Positions 19,217 through 32,758 of a stretch of DNA of 64,000 nucleotides are shown piece after piece (the first letter of the stretch is position 1; each line of letters begins with the position of its first letter). The notes beneath the pieces were generated by a model. The model searched no databases, was not told where the DNA came from, and was given only the letters and a program-made list of their open reading frames with translations. The stretch is taken from assembly GCF_003595525.1 (NCBI RefSeq), contig NZ_CP022680.1, positions 1,018,001 to 1,082,000 on the forward strand, in the 5' to 3' direction. A program made the translations under genes and the position numbers. The stretch is from Streptococcus respiraculi (lineage in GTDB: Bacteria; Bacillota; Bacilli; Lactobacillales; Streptococcaceae).

Positions 19217-19318
19217 GTAATGGATTGAGAAAGGGATAGGACAAGGCAAGGAGTTGCAGATAGAACTGGCGTCCATCAAAGTGACCTAACGATGCCTTAA
19301 TCTTTATTCAATTGTATA
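19217..19318 (+). repeat. MITE-like repeat, TATAG family, copy A
   Basis: About 100 bp starting near TGGATTGAG and ending TTCAATTGTATA. It matches copy B (50871-50975) in inverted orientation, through GGATAGGACAAGGCAAGGAG, GGCGTCC and TTTATTCAATT. It lies directly downstream of the zwf stop codon. Confidence 0.7.
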
Positions 19319-19323
19319 TTATG

Positions 19324-20808
19324 TTACAACAAACCTCGTTCGCGATACCAGACATCTGGTGTCCACACCCATTTACTGCCGTAGCTTTCTAATAGATCAA
19401 ATGCGGCTTGGGGTCCCATGCTTCCTGCTGGGTAGTAGTGGAGTGGTACTTGGTTGTCCTGCCAGATACGAACCACCTGGTCGATAAATTGCCAGCTGGC
19501 CTTGACTTCTTCCCAATGGCTAAAGTTGGTTGAATCTCCGTGTAAAACATCAAAGAAGAGTTTTTCGTAGGCTTCTGGTGAATTGCCAAGAGCAGTCGCA
19601 TTGTGGCGGAAGTTGAGCTTAGCAGGTGTGAGTGCAAAGTGGGAACCGACTTCTTTTCCGTTGATGGTGAGGGAGAATCCTTCGGTTGGCTGAATGTAAA
19701 TAGTCAAGATATTCTTTTCGGCGTGCTGCCCAAAGATATCCTGCGCATGCTTAAAGACAATGGTAATCCGAGTTCCTTTTTCCGTCAAGCGTTTACCGGT
19801 ACGGAAGAAGAATGGTACATCACGAAAGGCATCAGTGTCGACGAAGAAGACTCCACTCGCAAAGGTTTCTGTCTGAGAATTTTCTGCGATATTTGGCTCT
19901 TCCAGATAGCCAACATAGTCGTTTCCGTCAATGTGTCCTGCAGTGTATTGTCCTCTGATGAAATTGCGTTTGATTTCTTCTTCTGTCTGCTGTTTCAGAT
20001 GTTGGAAGACCTTGATTTTCTCTGCTCGTACGTCTGCTTCGTTGAAACTTCTCGGCTTATCCATAGCAAGAAGTGAGAGAACCTGTAGGGCATGATTTTG
20101 AATCATGTCTTTTAAGGCACCCGAATGGTCGTAGTACCCCCCACGGTCTTCAACGCCGATCGATTCTGCGAAGTTGATTTGGACAGATTCGATATAATCA
20201 CGATTCCAAATATGTTCAAAAATAATATTGGCAAACCGCACGGCAAAGATATTTTGCACCATTTCTTTACCAAGGTAATGGTCGATGCGGTAAATCTGCT
20301 CTTCTTCAAAGGTTTCTGACAATTCCTGATTGAGCTTTTCGGCTGTCTTTAAGCTTGTTCCGAATGGTTTTTCGATGATGAGGCGCTCAAAGCCTTTTCC
20401 ATCAACAATTTGTTCGGATTTCAAGTGTTTGGCAATGGTTCCGAAAAATTCAGGCGCCATTGATAGGAAGAAAACCTTGTTATGCCTAGTTTCGTATTTT
20501 ACTCCTAATTCTTCCTGCAATTGTTTCAGAGCAATGTAATGTTCGGTATCGTTGACATCGTGGCTCTGGTAGTAAAAATGGCTGGCAAATTCATGCGCCT
20601 GACGCGTATTGTCTGGTAAATCTCCGAGCGATTCAATCACGACTTGTTCAAAATATTCCTTGGTCCAAGGGCGACGCGCTGTACCAATCACAGCAAAGTG
20701 TTGACCGATATGCCCAGCCTTATACAATCGAAAAAGTGAGGGATAAAGTTTGCGCTTGGCAAGATCCCCGCTCGCTCCAAAAATAGTAAATAATACGTGT
20801 GATGACAT
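19324..20808 (-). CDS. zwf: Glucose-6-phosphate 1-dehydrogenase
   Basis: 494 residues from the ATG at 20808 (MSSHVLFTIFGASGD); a longer frame exists upstream but its first 20 residues are not part of the family. The nucleotide-binding GASGDLAKRKLYPSL and the active-site RIDHYLGKEMVQN are intact, followed by the C-terminal substrate domain to the usual end WTPDVWYRERGLL. It oxidises glucose 6-phosphate with NADP in the first step of the pentose phosphate pathway. It is convergent with ftsY; their shared terminator contains the IS. A 60-bp tandem array lies upstream of its promoter region. Confidence 0.96.
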   Translation of the reverse strand: MSSHVLFTIFGASGDLAKRKLYPSLFRLYKAGHIGQHFAVIGTARRPWTKEYFEQVVIESLGDLPDNTRQAHEFASHFYYQSHDVNDTEHYIALKQLQEELGVKYETRHNKVFFLSMAPEFFGTIAKHLKSEQIVDGKGFERLIIEKPFGTSLKTAEKLNQELSETFEEEQIYRIDHYLGKEMVQNIFAVRFANIIFEHIWNRDYIESVQINFAESIGVEDRGGYYDHSGALKDMIQNHALQVLSLLAMDKPRSFNEADVRAEKIKVFQHLKQQTEEEIKRNFIRGQYTAGHIDGNDYVGYLEEPNIAENSQTETFASGVFFVDTDAFRDVPFFFRTGKRLTEKGTRITIVFKHAQDIFGQHAEKNILTIYIQPTEGFSLTINGKEVGSHFALTPAKLNFRHNATALGNSPEAYEKLFFDVLHGDSTNFSHWEEVKASWQFIDQVVRIWQDNQVPLHYYPAGSMGPQAAFDLLESYGSKWVWTPDVWYRERGLL

Positions 20809-20940
20809 AGATAAGTTCCAATCTGTAGAATTTAATAGTAGTATATCATAAATTGTCAGAAAATTCACCTCCTACTCGTCAAAAATCGATTGTGCAAGGT
20901 TGGAAATAGAACGAGAAAGGCTCGTCTCCACTGAACCACT

Positions 20941-21197
20941 AGTTTGGACTGATGTTAGCTAAGGATTATTATATAATCCTTATTTCCCACCTTCAACAGT
21001 CCCTCGGACTGATGTTAGCTGAGGATTATTTCATAATCCCTATTTCCCACCTTCAACAGTCTCCCAGACTGATGTTAGCTGAGGATTATTATATAATCCC
21101 TATTTCCCACCTTCAACAGTCTCCCAGACTGATGTTAGCTGAGGATTATTATATAATCCCTATTTCCCACCTTCAACAGTCTCCCAGACTGTTGAAG
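20941..21197. repeat. 60-bp tandem repeat array (four units) carrying two hairpins per unit
   Basis: Four units of exactly 60 bp begin at 20941, 21001, 21061 and 21121; units three and four are identical. Each has GGATTAT-nnn-ATAATCC (loop TAT or TTC with the stem unchanged) and a boundary of the form CAACAGTC-TCCCA-GACTG. The final boundary (21171-21197) is a perfect hairpin, CTTCAACAGTC with GACTGTTGAAG. The array lies between the 5' end of zwf and the 3' end of the TIGR03943 gene. Confidence 0.9.
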
Positions 21198-21256
21198 CAA
21201 GGCGAGTTAATGACGTCAGAGTTTGATTTTTGATGAGTATAAGAGCTGTTTTCTGA

Positions 21257-22072
21257 CTAAAAGACACGGTAGACATAGGGATTTTTTGGTTGTTCAATCT
21301 TGTTGTATTCGGTCAATTCAAGCGTTGGAAGAGCTTGTTGGAGGGAATTATGATAGGACAGTTTGATGCGTCCCTTGGCTGAAACCCAGGTATTGTCTGG
21401 GAAATGGCTGGTCTGTCCGGTTGAAAGAAGACCGTAGACACCCGAGTCAGCAATGCAGTGGATAATTCCAAAACGAAAGAGAAATTGCTGGTTGGTATTT
21501 TCAGGGTCATTGTAGATAAAGCCTACCATTTCAATGGTTTTTCCGACAAATTCATTGGGATAGTCATAGATGGCTTCCATGACTTCCATGTAATTTTCGC
21601 TGGTCACGGAGATGGTCTCTTGATCTAGATAGCGCTCCGCGACCTTGCGCATTTCGCTTTGATAGCTCGACTTGGTGAAGTAGGCCGAGGTGTCTGGTTT
21701 CAAGTATTGGACAGTGGTACCTTCTTGTTCTTGAATTTCTGTATCCGTTCCTGCCGCAAGTGGGAAATGGTAGCCTTTAGCAGCAACTGTTGTGGAGTCC
21801 AGATGTACCGTTGGAAAGCCCCATGCCACAATCAAGGGAATCAAGAGAAGGGCGATACTGCTCAACTTGGCTACCTTGGTCGACAAATGGCTATGGGTCT
21901 CCAATTGTTTGACCCATATATAGAGTTGAATCAAGGCCAAAATAAAGGTCAGAACCATAGAGAGATAGGCCAGATAAGAATAGTGGAGATTGATGTACTG
22001 GTCAAGTTTTCCTGAGATGTAGAGATAGAGAGTCATTTCAAAATAACCCGCTAAAATTAAGAAACGAATCAT
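21257..22072 (-). CDS. TIGR03943 family membrane protein (permease partner, YcgQ-like)
   Basis: 271 residues with two or three N-terminal membrane helices (YLSMVLTFILALIQLYIWV, SSIALLLIPLIVAWGF) and a C-terminal domain exposed outside. It matches the DUF1980/TIGR03943 family, always encoded next to the YraQ/ArsP-like permease found upstream here; the two genes are one base apart. The pair is thought to form a transport unit, possibly for a metal or metalloid, but no substrate is established. Third gene of a three-gene minus-strand operon. Confidence 0.85.
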   Translation of the reverse strand: MIRFLILAGYFEMTLYLYISGKLDQYINLHYSYLAYLSMVLTFILALIQLYIWVKQLETHSHLSTKVAKLSSIALLLIPLIVAWGFPTVHLDSTTVAAKGYHFPLAAGTDTEIQEQEGTTVQYLKPDTSAYFTKSSYQSEMRKVAERYLDQETISVTSENYMEVMEAIYDYPNEFVGKTIEMVGFIYNDPENTNQQFLFRFGIIHCIADSGVYGLLSTGQTSHFPDNTWVSAKGRIKLSYHNSLQQALPTLELTEYNKIEQPKNPYVYRVF

Positions 22073-22073
22073 A

Positions 22074-22976
22074 CTAGAGACCTCCTAGCGCGAGACAATA
22101 CAGGGCGATGACGACAGAGATAATACCTGTAAATTGTAGGATAAAACTGGTCTTAAAGGAATGCTTCATCATGATAAGATTTTTAATATCAATCATGGGA
22201 CCAATCACAAGAAAAGCCATGATTGGTGCAAAGCCAAAGGTTGTCAGTAAAGACGCCCCGATAAAGGCATCGGCTTCTGAGCAGAGCGAGAGCAAAAAGG
22301 CAAGTAGCATCATCAAGAGGATTGCTGTAAAGGGATTGTGCCCGATACGGGTCAAGATGCTAGTTGGAATGTAGACCTGAACAAAGCTAGCAAATAGGCT
22401 TCCAAAGACTAGATAGCGCCCCGTATCAAAAAATTCATCGATACTTTGTATCAAGGCCTGCCCTACTTTTTTCCAACCACTCAAATGAGAAAAATCATGC
22501 GTATGTAAGGGTGTAGCCTGCTCTTTTAAAATAGAACCTGTCTGGATAAAACCTAGGAAAATTCCCAACACAAGTGCGACTAGAATAGAGCCCAGCGCAC
22601 GGTAAAATGCGAATTTGACAGAATTTCCAAAGGCGGTAAAGGTCGCAAAAAGGACGATGGGATTGATGACAGGAGCCGTAGCGAGAAAGGGAATGGCCGT
22701 ATAAGTCGGCACTTTCTTCTCCAATAGCCGATTCACAATCGGGACAATCCCGCATTCGCAGGAAGGGAAAATAAAGCCAATGAAGGTTCCAAATAGGATG
22801 CGCAAAAAGCGATTTTGGGGCAGAGCCTGATGTACACGGTCTGGCGTGACATAGACTTCGATAAAGCCTGAAATCAGTGAACCAATCAGCACAAAGGGCA
22901 GGGCCTCAATGATAATAGAAAGAAAAATCGCTCCTGCTTGTAAGACAGAAGCTGGTAAGTTTTGTAATCCTAACAT
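22074..22976 (-). CDS. YraQ/ArsP-like permease (DUF318)
   Basis: 300 residues, about eight membrane helices in two homologous halves. Conserved pieces are FPSCECGIVPIVNRLL, with two cysteines in the membrane (a possible metal or metalloid site), ATAPVINPIV and CSEADAFIGASLL. Its start lies eight bases after the stop of the 46-aa gene and its stop one base before the TIGR03943 gene. Members of this family include a methylarsenite exporter, but most are uncharacterised. Confidence 0.88.
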   Translation of the reverse strand: MLGLQNLPASVLQAGAIFLSIIIEALPFVLIGSLISGFIEVYVTPDRVHQALPQNRFLRILFGTFIGFIFPSCECGIVPIVNRLLEKKVPTYTAIPFLATAPVINPIVLFATFTAFGNSVKFAFYRALGSILVALVLGIFLGFIQTGSILKEQATPLHTHDFSHLSGWKKVGQALIQSIDEFFDTGRYLVFGSLFASFVQVYIPTSILTRIGHNPFTAILLMMLLAFLLSLCSEADAFIGASLLTTFGFAPIMAFLVIGPMIDIKNLIMMKHSFKTSFILQFTGIISVVIALYCLALGGL

Positions 22977-22984
22977 GGCACACC

Positions 22985-23125
22985 CTACTTTTCTGAGTTT
23001 ACTTTCTCAGGAGTTTCTTTTTTTGCCTTTGGATCCGGAAATTCAACGTTTTCGAGCGCATCAAAAGAAGCAAATTCTTCCAACATTTTTTCTAAATCAT
23101 CTTTGCGTTTGTATGTAACAGCCAT
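22985..23125 (-). CDS. SPJ_0845-type small protein
   Basis: A 46-residue frame starting ATG at 23125 with GGAGG six bases upstream: begins MAVTYKRKDDLEKMLEEFAS, then FDALENVEFPDP, with a charged lysine/glutamate tail. It matches a small conserved streptococcal protein of unknown function that I recognise by its start and the FPDP segment. It has no membrane segment. It is the first gene of the operon with the permease, eight bases upstream of it. Confidence 0.8.
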   Translation of the reverse strand: MAVTYKRKDDLEKMLEEFASFDALENVEFPDPKAKKETPEKVNSEK

Positions 23126-23250
23126 AAGGCACCTCCGTATCATGTATCAATATCTCTATTATACTCTTTCTTTGGAAAAAAAGCAGAAATCAGCCATTTT
23201 CAGTCAGAGAAAAACAAGAGTTTCTACCTTCGTTCTCGTGAAAATCATGA

Positions 23251-25221
<1,971 letters not shown>

Positions 25222-25229
25222 GTGCATGT

Positions 25230-26261
25230 ATGGAACAAAGAAAACGAGCGCGATTGATTTACAATCCTGTTTCTGGACAGGAAATCATGAAGAAAAATGT
25301 AGCAGAAGTCTTACAGATCTTAGAAGGTTTTGGGTATGAAACTTCTGCCTTTCAAACGAGTCCTGAAAAAGATTCTGCGAAAAATGAAGCAACCAGAGCA
25401 GCCGGGGCAGGTTTTGACTTGATTATTGCAGCAGGTGGCGACGGGACTATTAACGAAGTGGTCAATGGTCTTGCCTTTCTCCCCAAGCGCCCGCAAATGG
25501 CGATTATCCCAACTGGAACGACCAATGATTATGCTCGGGCTTTGAAGATTCCACGGGGGAATCCGATTGAAGCCGCCAAGGTGATTGGCAAAGGGCAGAC
25601 GATTCTCATGGACATTGGTCTGGCGAAAAATGAAGCGGTCGGAGATAACTATTTCATCAATATTGCCGCAGCTGGAACCTTGACAGAATTGACCTATAGT
25701 GTTCCGAGCCAGCTCAAGACAATTTTTGGCTATCTTGCCTACGTGGTCAAGGGGGCGGAATTATTGCCACAAGTCCAGTTTACACCCGTTCGTGTAACCC
25801 ATGATGAGGGGGTTTTTGAAGGGAAAATCTCCATGATTTTCGTTGCTTTGACCAATTCCATTGGTGGGTTTGAGCAAATTGTTCCAGATGCCAAGCTAGA
25901 TGATGGCATGTTTACATTAATCATGGTTAAGACCGGAAATCTCTTTGAAATTCTGCATTTGATTCGCTTGGTGATTGACGGTGGGAAGCATGTTGATAGC
26001 GATAAGATTGAGTATATCAAGACACGCCAGCTCACGGTTGAATCCCTAGACAGCAACAATCGGATGATGTTGAATCTGGATGGTGAGTACGGCGGCGATG
26101 CTCCGGTTAAGCTGCTCAACCTTGCTAACCATATCGAATTTTTCGCAGATACTGATAAGGTAGCGGATGAGGCCATTACACTTGATACGGAAGATATGAG
26201 CCGCGAAGATATGGCCAAACGCTTTATCGAAGAAGCAGACCATTTGGAAGAGACAATATAA
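25230..26261 (+). CDS. dgkB: Diacylglycerol kinase (lipid kinase, DgkB type)
   Basis: 343 residues from the ATG at 25230 (MEQRKRARLIYNPVSGQE). The DAGK catalytic motif AAGGDGTINEVVNGL lies near residue 70 and IPTGTTNDYARAL completes the nucleotide site. DgkB-type soluble kinases phosphorylate diacylglycerol released by lipoteichoic acid synthesis so that it returns to phospholipid. It probably shares the ligA transcript. The ATP synthase operon follows after a terminator. It could be called a YegS/BmrU-like kinase, but length and context favour DgkB. Confidence 0.88.
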   Translation: MEQRKRARLIYNPVSGQEIMKKNVAEVLQILEGFGYETSAFQTSPEKDSAKNEATRAAGAGFDLIIAAGGDGTINEVVNGLAFLPKRPQMAIIPTGTTNDYARALKIPRGNPIEAAKVIGKGQTILMDIGLAKNEAVGDNYFINIAAAGTLTELTYSVPSQLKTIFGYLAYVVKGAELLPQVQFTPVRVTHDEGVFEGKISMIFVALTNSIGGFEQIVPDAKLDDGMFTLIMVKTGNLFEILHLIRLVIDGGKHVDSDKIEYIKTRQLTVESLDSNNRMMLNLDGEYGGDAPVKLLNLANHIEFFADTDKVADEAITLDTEDMSREDMAKRFIEEADHLEETI

Positions 26262-26267
26262 ATAGGA

Positions 26268-26298
26268 AGAAAAGATATCTTGTCTTTTCTTTTTTCTA
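26268..26298 (+). terminator. Terminator after dgkB
   Basis: AGAAAAGA, loop TATCTTG, TCTTTTCT, then TTTT. Confidence 0.7.
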
Positions 26299-26310
26299 CG
26301 CACCCTTTTT

Positions 26311-26324
26311 AGAAAACGCTTTCA
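26311..26324. promoter_or_regulatory. Candidate cre (CcpA) site before the ATP synthase operon
   Basis: AGAAAACGCTTTCA matches 13 of 14 positions of the cre consensus TGWAANCGNTNWCA and ends 14 bases upstream of the -35 box. That position fits CcpA action on this promoter; a role is inferred. Confidence 0.5.
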
Positions 26325-26338
26325 AACACTGTCTTTTC

Positions 26339-26367
26339 TTGACAAAAGCATTTTTTAGGAGTATGCT
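26339..26367 (+). promoter_or_regulatory. Promoter of atpEBFHAGDC
   Basis: TTGACA (26339-26344), 17-base spacer, TATGCT (26362-26367); atpE starts 36 bases further on. Confidence 0.75.
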
Positions 26368-26402
26368 ATCATGGTATAAAAATTTTAAAGGAGAATTTCA
26401 AA

Positions 26403-26606
26403 ATGGATGTATCTGCATTAGCTTTAGGTGTTGCCTGTTTAGGTGTTAGTGTTGGTGAGGGATTACTGGTTGCAAGCTACCTTAGCTCAACAGCACGTCA
26501 ACCTGAACTACAAAGCAAACTAATGACAGGGGTATTCATGGGCGTTGCCTTCATCGAAGGTACTTTCTTCGTAACTCTTGCGATGACATTGTTCTTGCGT
26601 GGATAA
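26403..26606 (+). CDS. atpE: ATP synthase F0 subunit c
   Basis: 67 residues, two membrane helices joined by a polar loop (RQPELQSKL). The proton-carrying glutamate is at about residue 52 in VAFIEGTFFVTLA. The short length and the position as the first gene, before subunit a, are typical of streptococci. AAAGGAG precedes the ATG. This ring subunit turns as protons cross; in streptococci the complex mainly pumps protons out for acid tolerance. Confidence 0.96.
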   Translation: MDVSALALGVACLGVSVGEGLLVASYLSSTARQPELQSKLMTGVFMGVAFIEGTFFVTLAMTLFLRG

Positions 26607-26642
26607 GGAATGCCTCAGAATCATTAGAAAGGGGGAGTAATC

Positions 26643-27359
26643 GTGGAAGGAACCGCAGCTCCAACTATTACTCTAGGTCCTGTAACCTTTGATGTAACCA
26701 TGGTCATTGTCACAATGGTTACCATTACCATTATATTTTTACTTGTATTTTGGGCAAGTCGCAGAATGACATTGAAGCCAAAAGGAAAGCAAAATGTTTT
26801 GGAATATGTCTATGAGCTTACCATGAACTTTACCAAGGGAAATTTGGGTGATGAAGAGTCAAAAAGATACGCTCTTTATTTCTTTGTTCTGTTCCTATTC
26901 CTCTTGGTGGCCAATAACCTCGGCTTGATGACCAAGTTAGAGTCGTCAGAAGGTGTAAACTTCTGGACATCGCCTACTTCTAATATGGCCTACGACTTCG
27001 GGCTGGCCATTATGGCGGTTGTGTTCTGTCACGTAGAAGGCATTCGTCGCCAAGGATTGAAAAATTACTTAAAAGCATTTGTCACTCCTTGGGCCATGGC
27101 TCCGATGAATATTTTAGAAGAAGTGACCAACGTAGCTTCTCTTGCACTTCGTTTGTACGGAAATATCTTTGCCGGTGAAATTCTGGTCACCTTGTTGGTA
27201 CAGATGTCGCAAAAAAGTGCATTTGCTTATCCCATCGCCTTCCTACTAAATGTCATCTGGACTGGTTTTTCAGTCTTTATTTCCTGCTTGCAAGCCTATG
27301 TGTTTGTCATGCTGGTTTCGATGTATTTGAACAAAAAAATTCAAGGTGAAGGTGAATAG
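26643..27359 (+). CDS. atpB: ATP synthase F0 subunit a
   Basis: 238 residues with five or six membrane helices. The essential arginine is in [15 protein letters not shown], and the last helices carry [19 protein letters not shown]. It forms the proton half-channels against the c ring. GTG at 26643 is the annotated start, with AAAGGGGGAG nine bases upstream. Confidence 0.96.
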   Translation: MEGTAAPTITLGPVTFDVTMVIVTMVTITIIFLLVFWASRRMTLKPKGKQNVLEYVYELTMNFTKGNLGDEESKRYALYFFVLFLFLLVANNLGLMTKLESSEGVNFWTSPTSNMAYDFGLAIMAVVFCHVEGIRRQGLKNYLKAFVTPWAMAPMNILEEVTNVASLALRLYGNIFAGEILVTLLVQMSQKSAFAYPIAFLLNVIWTGFSVFISCLQAYVFVMLVSMYLNKKIQGEGE

Positions 27360-27376
27360 GAAAGGATTAGGTATTC

Positions 27377-27880
27377 ATGATTACAGGACAAAGTATAAAC
27401 AGTACCATGCTTGGTAATTTTATTCTAGTAACGGCTTCGTTTGCCGTATTGATTGTGGCAATTCGCCTCTTTGCTTGGGATAAGATTACAGGTATTTTTG
27501 AAGAACGTGCTGCAAAAATTTCAAGTGACATTGACGCTGCTGAAGAAAAATTAGCAGAAGCCTCAAGCCTTGTTGACCAAAGAGAACAAGAGTTGGTACA
27601 AGGTCGTGTAGAAGGACAAAAGATTGTTCAAGATGCGGTTGATCGAGCCAAATTAGAGAAAAAACGCATTCTAGAACAAGCTGAAGTAGAAATCGAGGCT
27701 TTGAAAAAGAAAGCAGATTTGGAAATTGAAGCTGAGAAGCGTGAAGCTCAAGAGAAATTGCATGTGCAGGTCGCAGATTTAGCTGTTGACTTGGCAGGAA
27801 AAATCATCTTGGAAGATTTGGATCAGCAGGCGCATAGCGAGTTGATTAACCGCTATCTCGATAGGCTAGGAGAAGAATAA
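27377..27880 (+). CDS. atpF: ATP synthase F0 subunit b
   Basis: 167 residues: one N-terminal membrane helix ([20 protein letters not shown]) followed by a long charged helix ([18 protein letters not shown] and onward) that forms the peripheral stalk dimer and holds F1 through the delta subunit. Its stop overlaps the atpH start (TAATG). Confidence 0.95.
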   Translation: MITGQSINSTMLGNFILVTASFAVLIVAIRLFAWDKITGIFEERAAKISSDIDAAEEKLAEASSLVDQREQELVQGRVEGQKIVQDAVDRAKLEKKRILEQAEVEIEALKKKADLEIEAEKREAQEKLHVQVADLAVDLAGKIILEDLDQQAHSELINRYLDRLGEE

Positions 27881-28413
27881 TGAATGCTAGAGAAACTGCC
27901 TTAGTGCAAAAATATGCTCAATCATTCGTTGATAAGGTATACGATCGCGAGGATGTCTGGACGATTTATGACCAAATTTCAGCTATTCTCACGGTTATTC
28001 ATGATAGTAAATTAAATCGGATTCTCTTATCCGCAACGGTTTCTCAGGCTGAAAAGGCAGAATTTGTTCACGCCATTCGTCAATCGACCTACCGCGAAGT
28101 CAATGACCTGATTGAAGCTGTAGCTCGAGATGGTCATGCTGATTTGCTCGTTGACACACTACAAGCAGCCTTGGTCTTGATTAGCAAGAGCAAACAAGAG
28201 TTTGATGCGCATGTCGTGTCGGTTTATCCATTGACAGGAGAACAAAAAGAAAGAGTGCGTCAGCTAGTGGAGAGCCGTTTTTCATTGAAGGTTCGCAATA
28301 TTGTAGAAGAAATTGACAAAGAAGTGCTCGGTGGTTTTATCATTACGGTCAATCACAAAGTGCTGGATGCCAGTGTGCGGACGCAATTGAAAGAAATTCG
28401 AAATAGACTTTAG
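27880..28413 (+). CDS. atpH: ATP synthase F1 subunit delta
   Basis: 177 residues of the OSCP/delta family: six-helix N-terminal domain ([18 protein letters not shown]) and the C-terminal motif [20 protein letters not shown]. It links the b stalk to the top of the alpha-beta hexamer. Overlaps atpF by one base, indicating coupled translation. Confidence 0.95.
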   Translation: MNARETALVQKYAQSFVDKVYDREDVWTIYDQISAILTVIHDSKLNRILLSATVSQAEKAEFVHAIRQSTYREVNDLIEAVARDGHADLLVDTLQAALVLISKSKQEFDAHVVSVYPLTGEQKERVRQLVESRFSLKVRNIVEEIDKEVLGGFIITVNHKVLDASVRTQLKEIRNRL

Positions 28414-28434
28414 AAAATAGAAAGTGGTGTTCTT

Positions 28435-29940
28435 TTGGTGATTAATGCACAAGAAATTAGCGCTTTACTAAAACAACAAATTGAAGGGTTTCAACCTGAT
28501 TTTGACTATACAGAGACAGGGGTCGTGACCTATATCGGTGACGGAATCGCGCGTGCCCACGGTCTTGATAATGCCATGAGTGGTGAGCTACTCATCTTTG
28601 AAAATGGCACAATCGGAATGGCTCAGAATCTGGAAACAGTGGATGTGGGGATTATTATCTTAGGTCCCTTTACCGATATTCGCGAAGGATCTGTCGTTCG
28701 CCGTACAGGAAAAATCATGGAAGTGCCAGTTGGTCAAGCCTTGATTGGTCGCGTGGTCAATCCACTTGGACAACCAGTAGATGGACTCGGTGAAATTCGG
28801 ACTAGTAAAACAAGACCAATTGAGTATCCTGCACCAGGCGTTATGCAACGGAAATCCGTTAACGAACCTCTTCAAACAGGATTGAAAGCAATTGATGCCC
28901 TCGTGCCAATCGGTCGTGGTCAGCGGGAGTTGATCATCGGTGACCGTCAGACAGGGAAAACCTCGATTGCCATTGATACAATCTTGAATCAGAAAGATCA
29001 AGACATGATTTGTATCTATGTCGCAATTGGACAGAAAGAATCAACAGTTCGTACCCAAGTAGAAACACTTCGCCAGTATGGCGCGCTTGATTATACAATT
29101 GTAGTAACGGCTTCGGCCTCTCAGCCTTCGCCTTTGCTCTTTTTAGCACCATATGCGGGTGTTGCTATGGCAGAAGAATTCATGTATGAAGGCAAGCATG
29201 TCTTGATTGTCTACGATGATTTATCAAAACAGGCGGTTGCCTACCGTGAATTATCACTCCTCCTTCGTCGTCCACCAGGACGTGAAGCCTACCCGGGAGA
29301 TGTCTTCTACCTTCATAGTCGCTTGTTAGAGCGCTCTGCAAAGGTGTCAGACGAATTAGGTGGCGGATCGATTACGGCCCTACCATTTATCGAAACTCAG
29401 GCAGGAGATATTTCAGCATATATCGCAACCAATGTGATTTCCATTACTGATGGACAAATTTTCTTGAAAGATGATTTGTTCAACTCAGGGATTCGACCAG
29501 CGATTGATGCCGGGTCATCCGTTTCTCGTGTCGGTGGTTCAGCACAAATCAAGGCAATGAAAAAAGTAGCGGGAACGCTTCGGATTGACTTAGCGTCTTA
29601 CCGTGAATTAGAAGCCTTTACTCAGTTTGGTTCGGACCTTGATGCTGCAACACAGGCGAAATTGAATCGCGGACGTCGGACTGTTGAAGTATTGAAACAG
29701 CCGCTTCATAAGCCATTGCCAGTTGAGAAACAGGTCTTGATTCTCTACGCTCTGACAAATGGTTTCTTAGACTCTGTTCCAATCGATGATGTTTTGACCT
29801 TTGAAGAAGAGCTCTATGCCTACTTTGACTTGCACCATGATGGTCTTTTGGATACCATTCGGATCACAAAAGACTTGCCAGATACAGATGAATTGAATGC
29901 TGCTATTCAGGAATTCAAAGACCAGTCTGTCTTTAAGTAA
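28435..29940 (+). CDS. atpA: ATP synthase F1 subunit alpha
   Basis: 501 residues. Walker [10 protein letters not shown] near residue 169, family signature [13 protein letters not shown], and the beta-barrel N-terminus ([19 protein letters not shown]). It forms the non-catalytic nucleotide sites of the F1 hexamer. The tracked start at 28435 is TTG; the next codon (GTG, 28438) gives a product one residue shorter, with GGTGTT as a weak ribosome binding site, so the exact first residue is uncertain. Confidence 0.96.
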   Translation: MVINAQEISALLKQQIEGFQPDFDYTETGVVTYIGDGIARAHGLDNAMSGELLIFENGTIGMAQNLETVDVGIIILGPFTDIREGSVVRRTGKIMEVPVGQALIGRVVNPLGQPVDGLGEIRTSKTRPIEYPAPGVMQRKSVNEPLQTGLKAIDALVPIGRGQRELIIGDRQTGKTSIAIDTILNQKDQDMICIYVAIGQKESTVRTQVETLRQYGALDYTIVVTASASQPSPLLFLAPYAGVAMAEEFMYEGKHVLIVYDDLSKQAVAYRELSLLLRRPPGREAYPGDVFYLHSRLLERSAKVSDELGGGSITALPFIETQAGDISAYIATNVISITDGQIFLKDDLFNSGIRPAIDAGSSVSRVGGSAQIKAMKKVAGTLRIDLASYRELEAFTQFGSDLDAATQAKLNRGRRTVEVLKQPLHKPLPVEKQVLILYALTNGFLDSVPIDDVLTFEEELYAYFDLHHDGLLDTIRITKDLPDTDELNAAIQEFKDQSVFK

Positions 29941-29952
29941 AGGAGAAGTGTT

Positions 29953-30828
29953 ATGGCAGGTTCTCTCAATGAAATAAAAACAAAGATTGCCTCTACAAAG
30001 AAAACCAGTCAGATCACGGGTGCTATGCAAATGGTATCAGCTGCCAAGCTAGCCAAGTCAGAACAGTTAGCTAAATCGTTTCAGATTTATGCTAGCAAGG
30101 TACGGAAAATCACGACAGATTTGCTCCGTGGAGAATTGATGGAAGGTTCGACTAATCCAATGTTGATTCGCCGTCCGATTCAAAAATCAGGTTACATCGT
30201 GATTACCTCTGATAGTGGTCTAAAAGGTAGCTACAATGCTATGATTCTAAAAGCCGTTATGGAAATGATTGAACAAGATCATGCGAGCAAGGATGAGTAT
30301 GAAATCATTGCGATTGGTGGCATGGGGGCAGACTTCTTTCGGGCGCGAGGCATTCAGCCAATATTTGAATTGCGCGGTTTAGCGGATAATCCAAGCTTTG
30401 ATGATGTTCAGAAAATCATCTCCAAATCTGTTGAGATGTACAAGAATGAAATTTTTGACGAGCTATATGTCTGCTACAATCACCATATCAATAGTTTGAG
30501 CCGTAAGGTTCGTGTGCAACAGATGCTACCTGTAGAAGACTTGGACCACAATGAGGCAGACGGATATACGGCTACCTTTGAGCTAGAGCCAAGTCGGGAA
30601 GCGATTCTGGGGCAACTCTTGACCCAGTATGCGGAGTCTACAATTTACGGTGCGATTTTGGATGCCAAGACGGCTGAAAATGCGGCAGGTATGATTGCCA
30701 TGCAGACAGCGACAGATAATGCCAAATCGGTCATTGATGATTTGACCATTCGTTACAATCGTGCTCGTCAGGCAGCCATTACGCAAGAAATTACCGAGAT
30801 TGTAGCAGGAGCAAGTGCTCTTGATTAG
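29953..30828 (+). CDS. atpG: ATP synthase F1 subunit gamma
   Basis: 291 residues, the rotor shaft. The N-terminal helix ([29 protein letters not shown]) and C-terminal helix ([18 protein letters not shown], ending [15 protein letters not shown]) form the antiparallel coiled coil in the centre of F1. AAAGGAGAAG precedes the ATG. Unusually, 514 bases separate its stop from atpD, whereas other gaps in this operon are at most about 36; the gap is filled by hairpin modules. Confidence 0.96.
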   Translation: MAGSLNEIKTKIASTKKTSQITGAMQMVSAAKLAKSEQLAKSFQIYASKVRKITTDLLRGELMEGSTNPMLIRRPIQKSGYIVITSDSGLKGSYNAMILKAVMEMIEQDHASKDEYEIIAIGGMGADFFRARGIQPIFELRGLADNPSFDDVQKIISKSVEMYKNEIFDELYVCYNHHINSLSRKVRVQQMLPVEDLDHNEADGYTATFELEPSREAILGQLLTQYAESTIYGAILDAKTAENAAGMIAMQTATDNAKSVIDDLTIRYNRARQAAITQEITEIVAGASALD

Positions 30829-30851
30829 ACAAGTAGTGGGTAAAAAGCGTC

Positions 30852-32749
<1,898 letters not shown>

Positions 32750-32758
32750 AGGTGTTTT

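Noticed and set aside
20952-21233. 93-codon ORF encoding a 20-residue repeat near zwf.
   Set aside because: It is the translation of the 60-bp DNA tandem array, possible only because 60 is divisible by three. The DNA hairpins, not the reading frame, are what is conserved.
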